From contig NC_015703.1 of NCBI RefSeq assembly GCF_000218895.1, positions 805,501-869,500 on the forward strand: a DNA stretch of 64,000 nucleotides. The letters are read 5' to 3'. This document shows, one piece after another, positions 15,653 to 24,855 of this stretch (position 1 is its first letter; every line of letters starts with the position of its first letter). Below the pieces are notes generated by a model. That model did no database searches. It was given only the letters and a program-made list of their open reading frames with translations, and was not told where the DNA came from. The position numbers and the translations under genes are program-made. The DNA is from Runella slithyformis DSM 19594 (GTDB taxonomy: Bacteria > Bacteroidota > Bacteroidia > Cytophagales > Spirosomataceae).

Positions 15653-17125
15653 ATGAAAAAAACAACCATCTTTGCCCTGAGCATTTTTGTTATTTCAATC
15701 ATTTCTGCTTTTCAGCTTCTGCCGTCAAAAGAACCATCTAAAGCCACTCCGCCCAATATCATTTTGATCTTCATGGACGACTTAGGCTACGGTGATCTGA
15801 GTTGTTATGGAGCCTTGCAGTACCGCACGCCCAATCTCGACCGACTGGCCGGTGAAGGGATTCGATTTACCAATTTTTTGGCGGCTCAGGCCGTGTGCAG
15901 CGCTTCACGTGCTGCGCTGCTGACGGGCTGCTACCCCAACCGCGTCGGCATTTCGGGAGCTCTATTTCCCAATGCCAAAGTAGGGTTGAATCCGGAGGAA
16001 ACGACCATTGCGGAGTTACTGAAAGATAAAGGCTACGCCACGGGGATGTTCGGCAAATGGCACCTCGGCGACCGCCCTGAATTTTTGCCTACCCGGCAGG
16101 GTTTTGACGAATACGTGGGCCTCCCCTACTCCAACGACATGTGGCCCGTTCATTATGATGGCAGCCCTATTTCCACTACTTCTGATAACCGCAAAAAGAA
16201 CTTTCCGTTTTTGCCGCTTTTGCATAATTCCGACACGTTGCAGGAAATCAAAACCCTCGATGACCAAGCCAAACTGACGGGAATTTATACCGAACGGGCC
16301 GTCAATTTCATCAACCGGCACAAAAAAAGCCCATTTTTCGTGTACCTGCCCCATTCCATGCCTCACGTGCCCATTGCGGCATCGGCAAAGTTTAAGGGTA
16401 AAAGCAAACAGGGTACCTATGGCGATGTATTGATGGAAATCGACTGGTCGGTGGGGGAGATCATGAAAGCCCTTAAAGAAAACGGATTGGATAAAAATAC
16501 GGTCGTCATTTTCACGAGCGACAACGGCCCCTGGCTCAATTACGGCAACCATGCCGGCTCCTCGGGCGGCTTACGGGAAGGCAAAGGCAACAGTTTTGAA
16601 GGCGGCCAACGCGTGCCGTGCATCGTACGCTGGAAAGGCATTACACCCGCAGGGCTCGTATGTAATAAACTCACTTCTACCATTGATCTGTTGCCCACCA
16701 TCGCCCACATCTGCGGCACCAAACTCCCGGCCCGGCCCATTGACGGAGTGGATATTTTACCGCTGCTGAAAGGCGATATGGAAGCCACACCGCGCCGATA
16801 TTTTTATTATTTTTATCGTCGCAACAACCTCGAAGCCGTCCGGCGAGACGACTGGAAACTGGTGCTCCCGCACGAAGGCCGTTCTTACGAAGGCCAAGCG
16901 CCCGGAAATGACGGCTTCCCGGGAAAAGCCCCCGAAAACATTCCCTTCCCGCTCGCGCTCTACGACCTCCGCCGCGACCCTGCCGAGCGCTACGATGTGA
17001 AAGAAACCTATCCGGAAATACTGGCCGAACTCCAAAAAGTAGCCGAAGAGGCCCGCGAGGACTTGGGAGATGATATTACCAAACGCACGGGGAAAAATGT
17101 GCGGAAAAGTGGAATGGTACAATAG
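15653..17125 (+). CDS. Secreted sulfatase (family S1)
   Basis: A 490-residue sulfatase with an N-terminal signal or anchor segment (MKKTTIFALSIFVISIISAF). Metal site MDDLGYGD (Asp42, Asp43), formylglycine motif CSASR (Cys82 to Arg86), GKWHLGD, HSMPHVP and TSDNGPW are present. The C-terminal subdomain (FYYFYRRNNLEAVRRDDWKL; LYDLRRDPAE) is intact. This one has Ala in place of the usual Pro in CxPSR, which is within the accepted C-x-P/A-x-R pattern. ATG 15653 is chosen over a TTG at 15644. It lies 96 bases after the repeat-bearing sulfatase on the same strand, so the two are probably a unit acting on one sulfated substrate. Confidence 0.93.
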   Translation: MKKTTIFALSIFVISIISAFQLLPSKEPSKATPPNIILIFMDDLGYGDLSCYGALQYRTPNLDRLAGEGIRFTNFLAAQAVCSASRAALLTGCYPNRVGISGALFPNAKVGLNPEETTIAELLKDKGYATGMFGKWHLGDRPEFLPTRQGFDEYVGLPYSNDMWPVHYDGSPISTTSDNRKKNFPFLPLLHNSDTLQEIKTLDDQAKLTGIYTERAVNFINRHKKSPFFVYLPHSMPHVPIAASAKFKGKSKQGTYGDVLMEIDWSVGEIMKALKENGLDKNTVVIFTSDNGPWLNYGNHAGSSGGLREGKGNSFEGGQRVPCIVRWKGITPAGLVCNKLTSTIDLLPTIAHICGTKLPARPIDGVDILPLLKGDMEATPRRYFYYFYRRNNLEAVRRDDWKLVLPHEGRSYEGQAPGNDGFPGKAPENIPFPLALYDLRRDPAERYDVKETYPEILAELQKVAEEAREDLGDDITKRTGKNVRKSGMVQ

Positions 17126-17180
17126 AACTCTCTGTAGGTTATTAATGTCTTCATTGGGGTAAAAATTAAAGTATAGTTAG

Positions 17181-17233
17181 AAAAAAGCTTTACTATTTTT
17201 AAAGTATACTTCAAAAATAGTAAAGCTTTTTTT
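17181..17233 (+). terminator. Strong bidirectional terminator, 20-bp perfect stem
   Basis: Positions 17181-17200 (six As, then GCTTTACTATTTTT) are perfectly complementary to 17213-17232, with a 12-base loop. A-run and T-run flank the stem, so it can act on both strands. It ends the sulfatase unit. Confidence 0.92.
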
Positions 17234-17370
17234 ACTATTCGGCCAACTCAGGGATAGCTCAAATGGCGTATTCGAAGGAATGATTTGGGGTGGATTTCTT
17301 TTTTAGCGCCTTCTTCCGCAGGGAAATTCGTAGATTTGCGCCCGGATAACTTCCATTTAACACTTTCTGA

Positions 17371-19035
17371 ATGAAAAAAAACTGGCCTTATCTTGCGCTT
17401 GGAGTGGGACTTATCGCCGTGGTAGCGGCCGCTTTGTACTACCAATTTCGTCAGAAAGAACAACCGCAGGTGGCTTTTGCACCCGATTCCAGCGTCTATT
17501 CCAAAAAGAATTATACCACTTTTATTCTGGACAGTACCGCTCTGGTATCTTTCTATCGTACGGAGCTGATCTCTGACAGCACCCAAAAAGACATCAGCGA
17601 ATTTTACCGAAGACGCGCCTATCAATACGCCTGGTTCAGTGAAAACCGCCTTACCAACGCCGCCCTCAACTTCAACGGTCAACGCGAGGCGTATATGAGT
17701 GATTTTGCCGACAGCAGCCTCTACAATGCCGACATCGACAGCCTGCTGGCTGAGGCTCAAAACCAACCCCTGCAATTCCTGAAAAATCCGCAGAATGTGC
17801 AGAAGCTGGAGCTTTTACTTACGTCGGCGTTTTTTTCTTACACCGATAAAGCCTTTACAGGCACGGTCAAAAATCCGTTGGACCTGGAATGGTTCATTCC
17901 CCGAAAAAAGAAAGACTATCAAACGTTACTCGACACGCTGGTCTCGGCCAAGGGTAATTCCATTCGAGAGCCGGTCAACCGTTATTACAGCCTGCTAAAA
18001 GAGCAATTGCGGAAGTACCGTACCATTGAAAAGCAGGGGGGGTGGACAACGGTTGAGATTGGCAAAAAAACCTTTAAAAAAGGGGATACCGATTCTTTGC
18101 TGTTGGAAGTAAAGAAAACGCTGGGCCTGCTGGGCGACCTGAAAGCCCCCGACAGTACCGCTAAGTTCACTGATTCATTGGCCATAGCCCTCAAACGTTT
18201 TCAACACCGTATGGGCCTGAAAGAAAGCGGCAAACTCGATGCGGCTACCGCTGCCGAACTTAACCGCCCGGTGAGCGTTCGCATCCGACAAATCATGCTG
18301 AATATGGAGCGCCTGCGCTGGGTACCGGCCGAGATGGAGCCTGATATGCTGCTGGTCAATATTCCGGAGTTTAAGCTGCACATATTTGAAGAAAGCCAAC
18401 AATCGTGGATGTGCAACGTAGTGGTGGGAAAAGAAGCTACCAAGACCAGTATTTTCAAGGGCAATCTGTCGTATGTTGTCCTGAATCCGTATTGGGTGGT
18501 GACCAATAATATCATCAACAACGAAATTCTGCCCCGACTGAAGCAAAACCCGGGCTACCTCGCCCGCAATCAAATGGAAGTAGTCTCGGGTAGCAAAATC
18601 ATTGACCCCTATGTCGTCAAGTGGAAATCATATACAAAAAACATTCCGTTTACGATTCGTCAGAAACCCGGCAAATCCAATTCATTGGGAAAAGTGAAGT
18701 TTCTGTTTCCCAACAACTACAGCATTTACCTGCATGATACACCTTCCAAAGGCCTGTTTGGAGAATCCACCCGCGCCTTCAGTCACGGGTGCATCCGCGT
18801 AGCGGAGCCCGAGCGGCTGGCCCTGCATGTATTGAAAAATGACCCTTCGTGGAACGAAGAAAAACTGGAAGGCGTTTGGAAAACCGAGAAGGAAAAGTGG
18901 ATCACCGTCAAGCCGTCACTGCCCGTGTATATTGTCTATTTTACGGCGTGGGTAGATCAGGCGGGGCAGTTAAATTTCCGCAATGATCTGTACGGGTTGG
19001 ATAAAACGTTAGCGAAAGAAATTTTTGGAGAATAA
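17371..19035 (+). CDS. Murein L,D-transpeptidase (YcbB/LdtD type)
   Basis: A 554-residue protein with an N-terminal transmembrane anchor (about 7-25), a long scaffold domain, a peptidoglycan-binding domain (LALKRFQHRMGLKESGKLDAA, about 270-300), and a YkuD catalytic domain ending in the motif SHGCIRV with catalytic Cys474 and His472. It forms 3-3 cross-links in periplasmic peptidoglycan or attaches proteins to it. The length matches the YcbB subfamily. It ends 10 bases before the YegD-like gene, so the two are almost surely co-transcribed. The HGCIR motif and domain order make the family call firm. Confidence 0.93.
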   Translation: MKKNWPYLALGVGLIAVVAAALYYQFRQKEQPQVAFAPDSSVYSKKNYTTFILDSTALVSFYRTELISDSTQKDISEFYRRRAYQYAWFSENRLTNAALNFNGQREAYMSDFADSSLYNADIDSLLAEAQNQPLQFLKNPQNVQKLELLLTSAFFSYTDKAFTGTVKNPLDLEWFIPRKKKDYQTLLDTLVSAKGNSIREPVNRYYSLLKEQLRKYRTIEKQGGWTTVEIGKKTFKKGDTDSLLLEVKKTLGLLGDLKAPDSTAKFTDSLAIALKRFQHRMGLKESGKLDAATAAELNRPVSVRIRQIMLNMERLRWVPAEMEPDMLLVNIPEFKLHIFEESQQSWMCNVVVGKEATKTSIFKGNLSYVVLNPYWVVTNNIINNEILPRLKQNPGYLARNQMEVVSGSKIIDPYVVKWKSYTKNIPFTIRQKPGKSNSLGKVKFLFPNNYSIYLHDTPSKGLFGESTRAFSHGCIRVAEPERLALHVLKNDPSWNEEKLEGVWKTEKEKWITVKPSLPVYIVYFTAWVDQAGQLNFRNDLYGLDKTLAKEIFGE

Positions 19036-19045
19036 CAAAGTAAGA

Positions 19046-20323
19046 ATGTCTGATATATCCTGTGGCGTAGATTTTGGAACGTCTAATTCTACCATTGCTT
19101 ATTACCGAGGCGACCGCCTTACGCTGGTACCCGTTGAAAATCATCATACCACCATTCCAAGTGCTCTCTTTTTTGAACGTATCAGCAACGCGCCTCATTA
19201 CGGGCGTGAAGCCGTTGATTTGTTTTTGGAACGTGAAAAAGGGCGTTTTATGCGCAGCTTAAAGCGGGTACTGGGCACCTCGGTGATGAAACAGGGCACG
19301 ATGGTGAATGGTGCTCCCATGAATTTCAATAAAATCATCGGACAGTTCATCAAACATCTGAAAGATAAGGCCGAAACCCACGCGCAGCAGGAAATCGAAA
19401 GCGTCATCATGGGCCGTCCCGTTCATTTTATTGATAATGACCCCGTCGGCAACCAAAATGCACAGGAAGAATTACGAGTCATTGCCCAAAATGTGGGGTT
19501 CAAAAACATTGATTTTCAATTTGAACCCATCGCAGCGGCCTTTGCCCATGAGGTGAGCGTGATGGGAGAAAAACTGGCGTTGGTGGTCGATATCGGCGGC
19601 GGAACCTCGGATTTTACGGTCATTCGGCTGTCTAAAAAATACCTGAATAAAGTTGACCGCTCAAGCGATATTTTGGCCAACACGGGCGTCCGGATCGGCG
19701 GAAATGATTTCGACAAAGACCTGAGCCTAAACGCCTTCATGCCCGAGCTGGGCTATCGCAGCACTTACGGCGACAAGAACCTGCCGGTACCGTTGAAGTT
19801 TTACTATGACTTGTCGGAATGGAGTAAGATAAACTCCCTGTATACCCCTAAAAACCTCATGCTGCTGCGTCAGTATTTGGGGCAGTCGCACGATAAAACG
19901 CGTTTTTCTAGGCTGATCAATGTATTCACGCAGGAAAGCGGACACATCCTTTTGGGCGTCGTGGAAGACACCAAAATAGCCCTTACCTCCGACGACGTAC
20001 ACCACGCTCCGCTGGATTTCATTGAAGGCGGCTTTACCATTGAAACCACAAAGGCGGTATTTGAGACCTCCATTGCGCAGGAGATAAGCAACGTAGCCAC
20101 CTCAGCCACGCAATGTGTCCGGGACGCCGGAGTAAGCCCCTCCGCCATTGATCTGATCATCCTGACGGGAGGCTCCACGGAGATTCCTGCGGTACAGAAA
20201 AAGTTCAAAGAGTTATTCCCGAATGCCCTCATATCGGACGAAAACAAACTGGACAGCGTAGGCGTTGGGCTCGCCTACGACAGCAAACGAAAATTTTTGG
20301 GAGACGTTACTTTAACTCATTGA
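19046..20323 (+). CDS. yegD: Hsp70-family chaperone-like protein, YegD type
   Basis: A 425-residue actin-fold ATPase lacking the Hsp70 substrate-binding half. Phosphate-1 loop VDFGTSNSTIAYY (residues 8-20), a second motif VVDIGGGTSDFTVI, and an adenosine motif LTGGSTEIPAVQ are intact. The insert and length match E. coli YegD, a cytosolic Hsp70 homologue of unknown client. The ATG at 19046 is preferred over a TTG at 19025 that lies inside the preceding gene. It follows the L,D-transpeptidase by 10 bases. Its 3' end overlaps the convergent TolC-like gene by 17 bases. Confidence 0.9.
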   Translation: MSDISCGVDFGTSNSTIAYYRGDRLTLVPVENHHTTIPSALFFERISNAPHYGREAVDLFLEREKGRFMRSLKRVLGTSVMKQGTMVNGAPMNFNKIIGQFIKHLKDKAETHAQQEIESVIMGRPVHFIDNDPVGNQNAQEELRVIAQNVGFKNIDFQFEPIAAAFAHEVSVMGEKLALVVDIGGGTSDFTVIRLSKKYLNKVDRSSDILANTGVRIGGNDFDKDLSLNAFMPELGYRSTYGDKNLPVPLKFYYDLSEWSKINSLYTPKNLMLLRQYLGQSHDKTRFSRLINVFTQESGHILLGVVEDTKIALTSDDVHHAPLDFIEGGFTIETTKAVFETSIAQEISNVATSATQCVRDAGVSPSAIDLIILTGGSTEIPAVQKKFKELFPNALISDENKLDSVGVGLAYDSKRKFLGDVTLTH

Positions 20324-21599
20324 TCAATCGCAGCAATTCAATTTCGGCGGCCTTTGCGGCAAAACTTAGATTGGTCATGATAAGCCCCGCATTTTCAAAA
20401 CTTTCCTGCGCTTGGCGTACTTCTACGATGGTGGCCTGACGAAGCTGAAAACGCTGAAGAGCCAGATTCAATAATTGTCGGGCCAGGTCCACGATTTTCT
20501 TCTGGTCATCCAACTGTTGCAGATTCATTGTATACGCCTGATAGGTTCTGACGGCGGCATTGCTGAAATTTCGCAGTAAGATGCTCTTTTGCAACGCTGC
20601 ATTTTTAGCATTGATACCTGCTATCTGCTCCTGCCGCTTAAAAACCCCGCCGTTATAGATGGGAATACCCAACGATAACCCGATAAAAGGACCGCTGGTC
20701 TGATTGAGCAACGTAAGCCCTGCCGCCTGTTGGTTTCGGTTATAGTTAAAGCCCGTATTGGCCCGAAGAGTAGGATATCGCAGCGCGGTTGTCTCTTTGA
20801 CCAACTGTTCTGCGATCCGTATCTGGTACTCGGCCGCCATCAGCTCGGCATTTCGGTTCAGATTTTTCATAATATCGTCCAACACAATGCCACGATCTAC
20901 AACGATGGTATCCCGGATGCTGATCATCGTATCAGGCCGTACGTTCAGCAGCAGCAGCAGGTCGGTTTTGGCCTGCTCAATAATGAGTTGCTGAGATTGC
21001 TTGGTTTGATAGAGGGTGTTCAGGTCAATCTGTGACTGAAAAAGATCAGCATTATTGGCCAAACCCACGCTTTGCTGCGCTTTGACGATGTCCAGTCGTT
21101 TTTGGGCTACGTCAATGGATTGATCAATGGTTCGGGTATAGGCCTGTTGACGAATCACATCGTAGTATCTCGTCATCACGGCCGCAATGGTATTTTGCAC
21201 CTGTGCATTCACAAATTGCAGGCTCTGCAACTCCGCTTGTTCCAATCGTTTTTTTACGGCTTTTACCCGATAGCCATTGTACAGCAACATGGTTGCGGTC
21301 ACGTTGGAGTTCAGCTGATTGGCTGCGGCGCCGTTGCGTTTGATCTCTACTCCCGTGTTCAGTTTTTGATTTACGTTCGTACTCGACTCGTTATCGGTAA
21401 TGGTCGCCGAGACTGCCGGCAAGCCGCCCGCCACGCTGATATGGTTATTGATGTCGGCGATTTGTACGTTATTTTTCAACACTTCAATATCAAGATTATT
21501 CTTCAGCGCCATACTGACCGCATCAGGCAAGGTAAGTGTCTGAGAAAAAAGCCTTTGAGTTACAAATAAAGTGAGTAGTATTAAAGTGTATTTCTTCAT
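20307..21599 (-). CDS. TolC-like outer-membrane efflux channel
   Basis: A 430-residue outer-membrane efflux protein with a signal peptide ending near SQ20. Two OEP repeats with long Gln/Ala/Asn-rich helices are visible (SVGLANNADLFQSQIDLN; FQLRQATIVEVRQAQESF). It is the exit duct of the tripartite RND pump encoded just upstream on the same strand. The 151-base gap to the RND gene contains a palindromic repeat, and no separate promoter is evident. The 3' end overlaps that of yegD. Confidence 0.92.
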   Translation of the reverse strand: MKKYTLILLTLFVTQRLFSQTLTLPDAVSMALKNNLDIEVLKNNVQIADINNHISVAGGLPAVSATITDNESSTNVNQKLNTGVEIKRNGAAANQLNSNVTATMLLYNGYRVKAVKKRLEQAELQSLQFVNAQVQNTIAAVMTRYYDVIRQQAYTRTIDQSIDVAQKRLDIVKAQQSVGLANNADLFQSQIDLNTLYQTKQSQQLIIEQAKTDLLLLLNVRPDTMISIRDTIVVDRGIVLDDIMKNLNRNAELMAAEYQIRIAEQLVKETTALRYPTLRANTGFNYNRNQQAAGLTLLNQTSGPFIGLSLGIPIYNGGVFKRQEQIAGINAKNAALQKSILLRNFSNAAVRTYQAYTMNLQQLDDQKKIVDLARQLLNLALQRFQLRQATIVEVRQAQESFENAGLIMTNLSFAAKAAEIELLRLINELK

Positions 21600-21665
21600 T
21601 TTGAAGAGCGTAATTTTACAAAAAAAGGATGTTATGTTTTTTTATAAATGGGATTCGTTTTTGGA

Positions 21666-21698
21666 AACGTCGGCAAGGTTTTGAACCCTGCCGACGTT
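21666..21698 (-). repeat. Palindromic intergenic repeat (AACGTCGGC type)
   Basis: AACGTCGGCAAGGTT at 21666-21680 pairs with AACCCTGCCGACGTT at 21684-21698 with one mismatch and a 3-base loop. No T-run follows on either strand. It lies inside the efflux operon, between the pump and channel genes, where it could affect mRNA stability. A degenerate relative lies at 28453-28499. Confidence 0.8.
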
Positions 21699-21750
21699 AG
21701 TTGCAACCCAAACTTGCCCATGTCAGTAAAGCCGAGACTCTTTATTAATG

Positions 21751-24700
21751 TTAATGCACGGGCACTTCTTCGGCTTTAGAAGTTTCTTCGGCCGGTACAT
21801 TTTTATGCTCACCTGATATGAATGTATACACAGCAGGCACTACAAACAGGGTAAGGACCAAGGAAAACAAAATTCCGCAAACGACCACGATACCTAAAGG
21901 AATACGACTTGAACCGGCAGCGCCCAAACTCAGCGCAATCGGCAGTGCCCCTAATGAAGTAGCCAGACTGGTCATTAAAATAGGACGAAGGCGTTGGGTG
22001 GCGGCATCAACCACTGCCTCCATTTTTTTGAGGCCCTGCTCTCGCCGTTTGTTGGCAAACTCCACGATCAAAATTCCATTTTTAGTCACCAGGCCAATGA
22101 GCATGATCATCCCTATCTGCGAAAAGATATTGAGGGTTTGGTCAAAAACCCACAAACTCAACAATGCCCCTGCCAGTGCCAACGGCACCGTGATCATGAT
22201 GGTGAAAGGGTCGATAAAACTTTCAAACTGAGCCGCCAACACCAAATAAATCAACACCAACGCCAGCGCAAAGGCAAAAAGGATATTGGAGGAACTTTCC
22301 GAGAAATCCCTGGAAGGGCCCGAAAGAGCTGTTTGATAGCTTTCATCCAATAATTTTGCCGCAATTTTATCCATAGCTGCCAGGCCGTCGCCGATGGTAT
22401 ACCCCTCCGACAGGGACGCGGAAATGGTTGCTGCTTTGTAGCGGTTATAGTGATAAATCGTAGTGGGGTTGGTACTTTCTTCCCATTTAATGACGGAGCT
22501 CAAAGGGATATTTTCGCCCCGAATATTGCGCACGTACAGCCGCCCGATGTCTTCGGGTTTGTTGCGGTCGTTTCTTTCTACCTGCGCAATGACCGAGTAT
22601 TGATAGCCGTTCTGAATAAAATAGGCCAAACGCCCACCGCTGAAAGCCGCCTGAATGGTCGCAATCACGTCTTGAGTAGTGAGGCCCAAATCCTTGATTT
22701 TCATTCGATCTACGGTCAGTTTTAACTCGGGACGGTTAAACTTCAGGTTGACGTCCACGTTGGCAAAGGTTTTATCAGAACGGGCGGCATCCAAAAATTG
22801 GGGAATAATGGCCCGAAGTTTATCTAAATCCTGATTTTGGAGAATAAATTGAACCGGAAGCCCACCGCGTGAGCCAAAACCCACCGAAATCGTTTGTTCC
22901 TGCACGGCAAATATCCGTGCCTGATTAAAACGGTTTAGCTTTTTCTGCAAATCATTCGTAATGTCACTCTGGCTGCGCTTACGTTCGGTAGGAGGCACTA
23001 ACGCCAAACGCGGAGCGGCACTGTTGGTACTGCCGCCACCGCCCGGCCCGCCGCCCGGGGTACGCACAAAGATAAAATCCCGCTCAGGAATAGAGTCGTA
23101 TAAAAACTTACCCAGATCGTCAGCAATTGTTGCCATAGAACTATAGCTCGTGCCTTCAGGGGCTGTTACGTTGAAACGGATGCTGCTGCGGTCTTCCAAG
23201 GGTGCGAGTTCGCTTTTCAGATTACCCATACAAAACCAGATGATTCCTCCGCAGGCCGCTACGACAAGCCAGGCAACCCAACGTACTTTAAGAAAGGCCT
23301 TGAGCATCGACTCGTATACATTTTCCATGCCTCTGAAAAACGGTTCGGTTTTTTGATAGAACCGGCCGTGCCCTGCTTTTTTTCGGGTCAGATACACATT
23401 GAGTACGGGGGTGATGGTAAGCGACACAAAGGCCGACACTAACACCGCCGAAGCAAGGGTTACGCCAAATTCTCTAAATAAACTCCCGATAAATCCTTCC
23501 AGGAATATCACGGGCAAAAACACGATCGCCAACGTGATGGAGGTTGAGATAACCGCGAAAAAGATCTCTTTACTGCCTTCTATCGCTGCTTTACGAATGG
23601 GAAATCCCTGTTCGAGCTTCTTAAAGATATTTTCCGTGACCACAATCCCGTCATCCACTACCAGACCCGTGGCCAATACAATGGCCAGCATGGTGAGGAT
23701 ATTGACCGAAAAGCCCGCCAAATACATAATGAAGAACGTGGCAACCAAAGAAATGGGAATATCGATGAGCGGTCGAATGGCAATGAGCCAATCGCGGAAA
23801 AAGAAGAAAATAACCAATACCACCAAAATAAAAGAAATAATGAGAGTTTCTTCCACTTCGGCCAATGAATTACGAATGTTCTTGGTGTTATCGCTTAATA
23901 CCTTAAGTTGAATATCGCTTTTGCTGCTTTTCTGAATTTGCTCAAGACGTTTATAGATCTCATCGGCAATCTTGATGTTGTTAGCGCCCGGCTGGGGAAT
24001 GATCGCCAAGCCCACCGCGTGCAGACCGTTGTATTTCCAGCTTTGTTCGAGTTGTTCGGGACCTAATTCCACTTTGGCAACATCACTCAAACGCACAATC
24101 CCCGTGGCATCTTCGCGGATAATCAAATCCTGAAATTGTTTTTCGGTGGTCATACGGCCCAATACCCGGATTGTCAGATCGGTATTGTTTCCATATATTT
24201 TTCCCGGGGGCAGCTCAATATTCTCGCTGTTGAGCGCACTGCGGATATCCGAGAACGCTACATTATAAGCGCTCATTTTATCAGGCTTTAGCCATATCCG
24301 CATAGCGTAGCTTTTCTGCCCGAAAATATTGATAGCGCTTACTTCATCGACGGTTTGAATCTGTTGTTGCAGTACATTTTCAGCATAGTCGCTTAGCTCC
24401 AAAAGGCTTTTACTGGCACTCTGAATAGCCACTATCATAATAAAGTCTCCATTGGCATCAGCCTTTGATACCACCGGCGGTGCATTAATATCCTGAGGAA
24501 GGCTGCGAACGGCTTGACTTACTTTATCGCGTACATCGCTGGCGGCGGCTTCCAAATCTACCCCTAGATTGAACTCTACGCTGATCTGGCTGTTGCCCTG
24601 CGAACTGGACGAGGTAATGGTACGAATCCCCTGAATACCGTTGATTTGTTTCTCCAACGGTTCAGTGATCTGGCTTTCGATGATGTCGGAATTGGCTCCT

Positions 24701-24855
24701 GTATACGACGTACTCACCGAAATCTGAGGAGGGTCAATGGCCGGATAGTCACGAACGGCCAAAAAGGTAAGACCTACTACCCCAAAAATGACAACTGCCA
24801 GGTTCATCACCGTGGCAAGCACGGGGCGATTAATGGATAATTCTGAGATATTCAT
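21751..24855 (-). CDS. RND efflux pump, inner-membrane HAE1-type permease
   Basis: A 1034-residue AcrB/MexF-like proton antiporter. It starts MNISELSINRPVLATVMNLA, the usual first transmembrane helix. The porter motif DVRDKVSQAVRSLP and the transmembrane-4 stretch LAIVLATGLVVDDGIVVTEN with its proton-relay acidic pair are present, as are LPVIFLEGFIGSLFREFG, a second porter half, and the mirrored GLVTKNGILIVEFAN in TM10. A Gly-rich loop (PGGGPGGGG) lies in the second periplasmic region. It overlaps the adaptor gene by four bases (ATGA), showing translational coupling. The substrate is not predictable. Confidence 0.95.
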   Translation of the reverse strand: MNISELSINRPVLATVMNLAVVIFGVVGLTFLAVRDYPAIDPPQISVSTSYTGANSDIIESQITEPLEKQINGIQGIRTITSSSSQGNSQISVEFNLGVDLEAAASDVRDKVSQAVRSLPQDINAPPVVSKADANGDFIMIVAIQSASKSLLELSDYAENVLQQQIQTVDEVSAINIFGQKSYAMRIWLKPDKMSAYNVAFSDIRSALNSENIELPPGKIYGNNTDLTIRVLGRMTTEKQFQDLIIREDATGIVRLSDVAKVELGPEQLEQSWKYNGLHAVGLAIIPQPGANNIKIADEIYKRLEQIQKSSKSDIQLKVLSDNTKNIRNSLAEVEETLIISFILVVLVIFFFFRDWLIAIRPLIDIPISLVATFFIMYLAGFSVNILTMLAIVLATGLVVDDGIVVTENIFKKLEQGFPIRKAAIEGSKEIFFAVISTSITLAIVFLPVIFLEGFIGSLFREFGVTLASAVLVSAFVSLTITPVLNVYLTRKKAGHGRFYQKTEPFFRGMENVYESMLKAFLKVRWVAWLVVAACGGIIWFCMGNLKSELAPLEDRSSIRFNVTAPEGTSYSSMATIADDLGKFLYDSIPERDFIFVRTPGGGPGGGGSTNSAAPRLALVPPTERKRSQSDITNDLQKKLNRFNQARIFAVQEQTISVGFGSRGGLPVQFILQNQDLDKLRAIIPQFLDAARSDKTFANVDVNLKFNRPELKLTVDRMKIKDLGLTTQDVIATIQAAFSGGRLAYFIQNGYQYSVIAQVERNDRNKPEDIGRLYVRNIRGENIPLSSVIKWEESTNPTTIYHYNRYKAATISASLSEGYTIGDGLAAMDKIAAKLLDESYQTALSGPSRDFSESSSNILFAFALALVLIYLVLAAQFESFIDPFTIMITVPLALAGALLSLWVFDQTLNIFSQIGMIMLIGLVTKNGILIVEFANKRREQGLKKMEAVVDAATQRLRPILMTSLATSLGALPIALSLGAAGSSRIPLGIVVVCGILFSLVLTLFVVPAVYTFISGEHKNVPAEETSKAEEVPVH

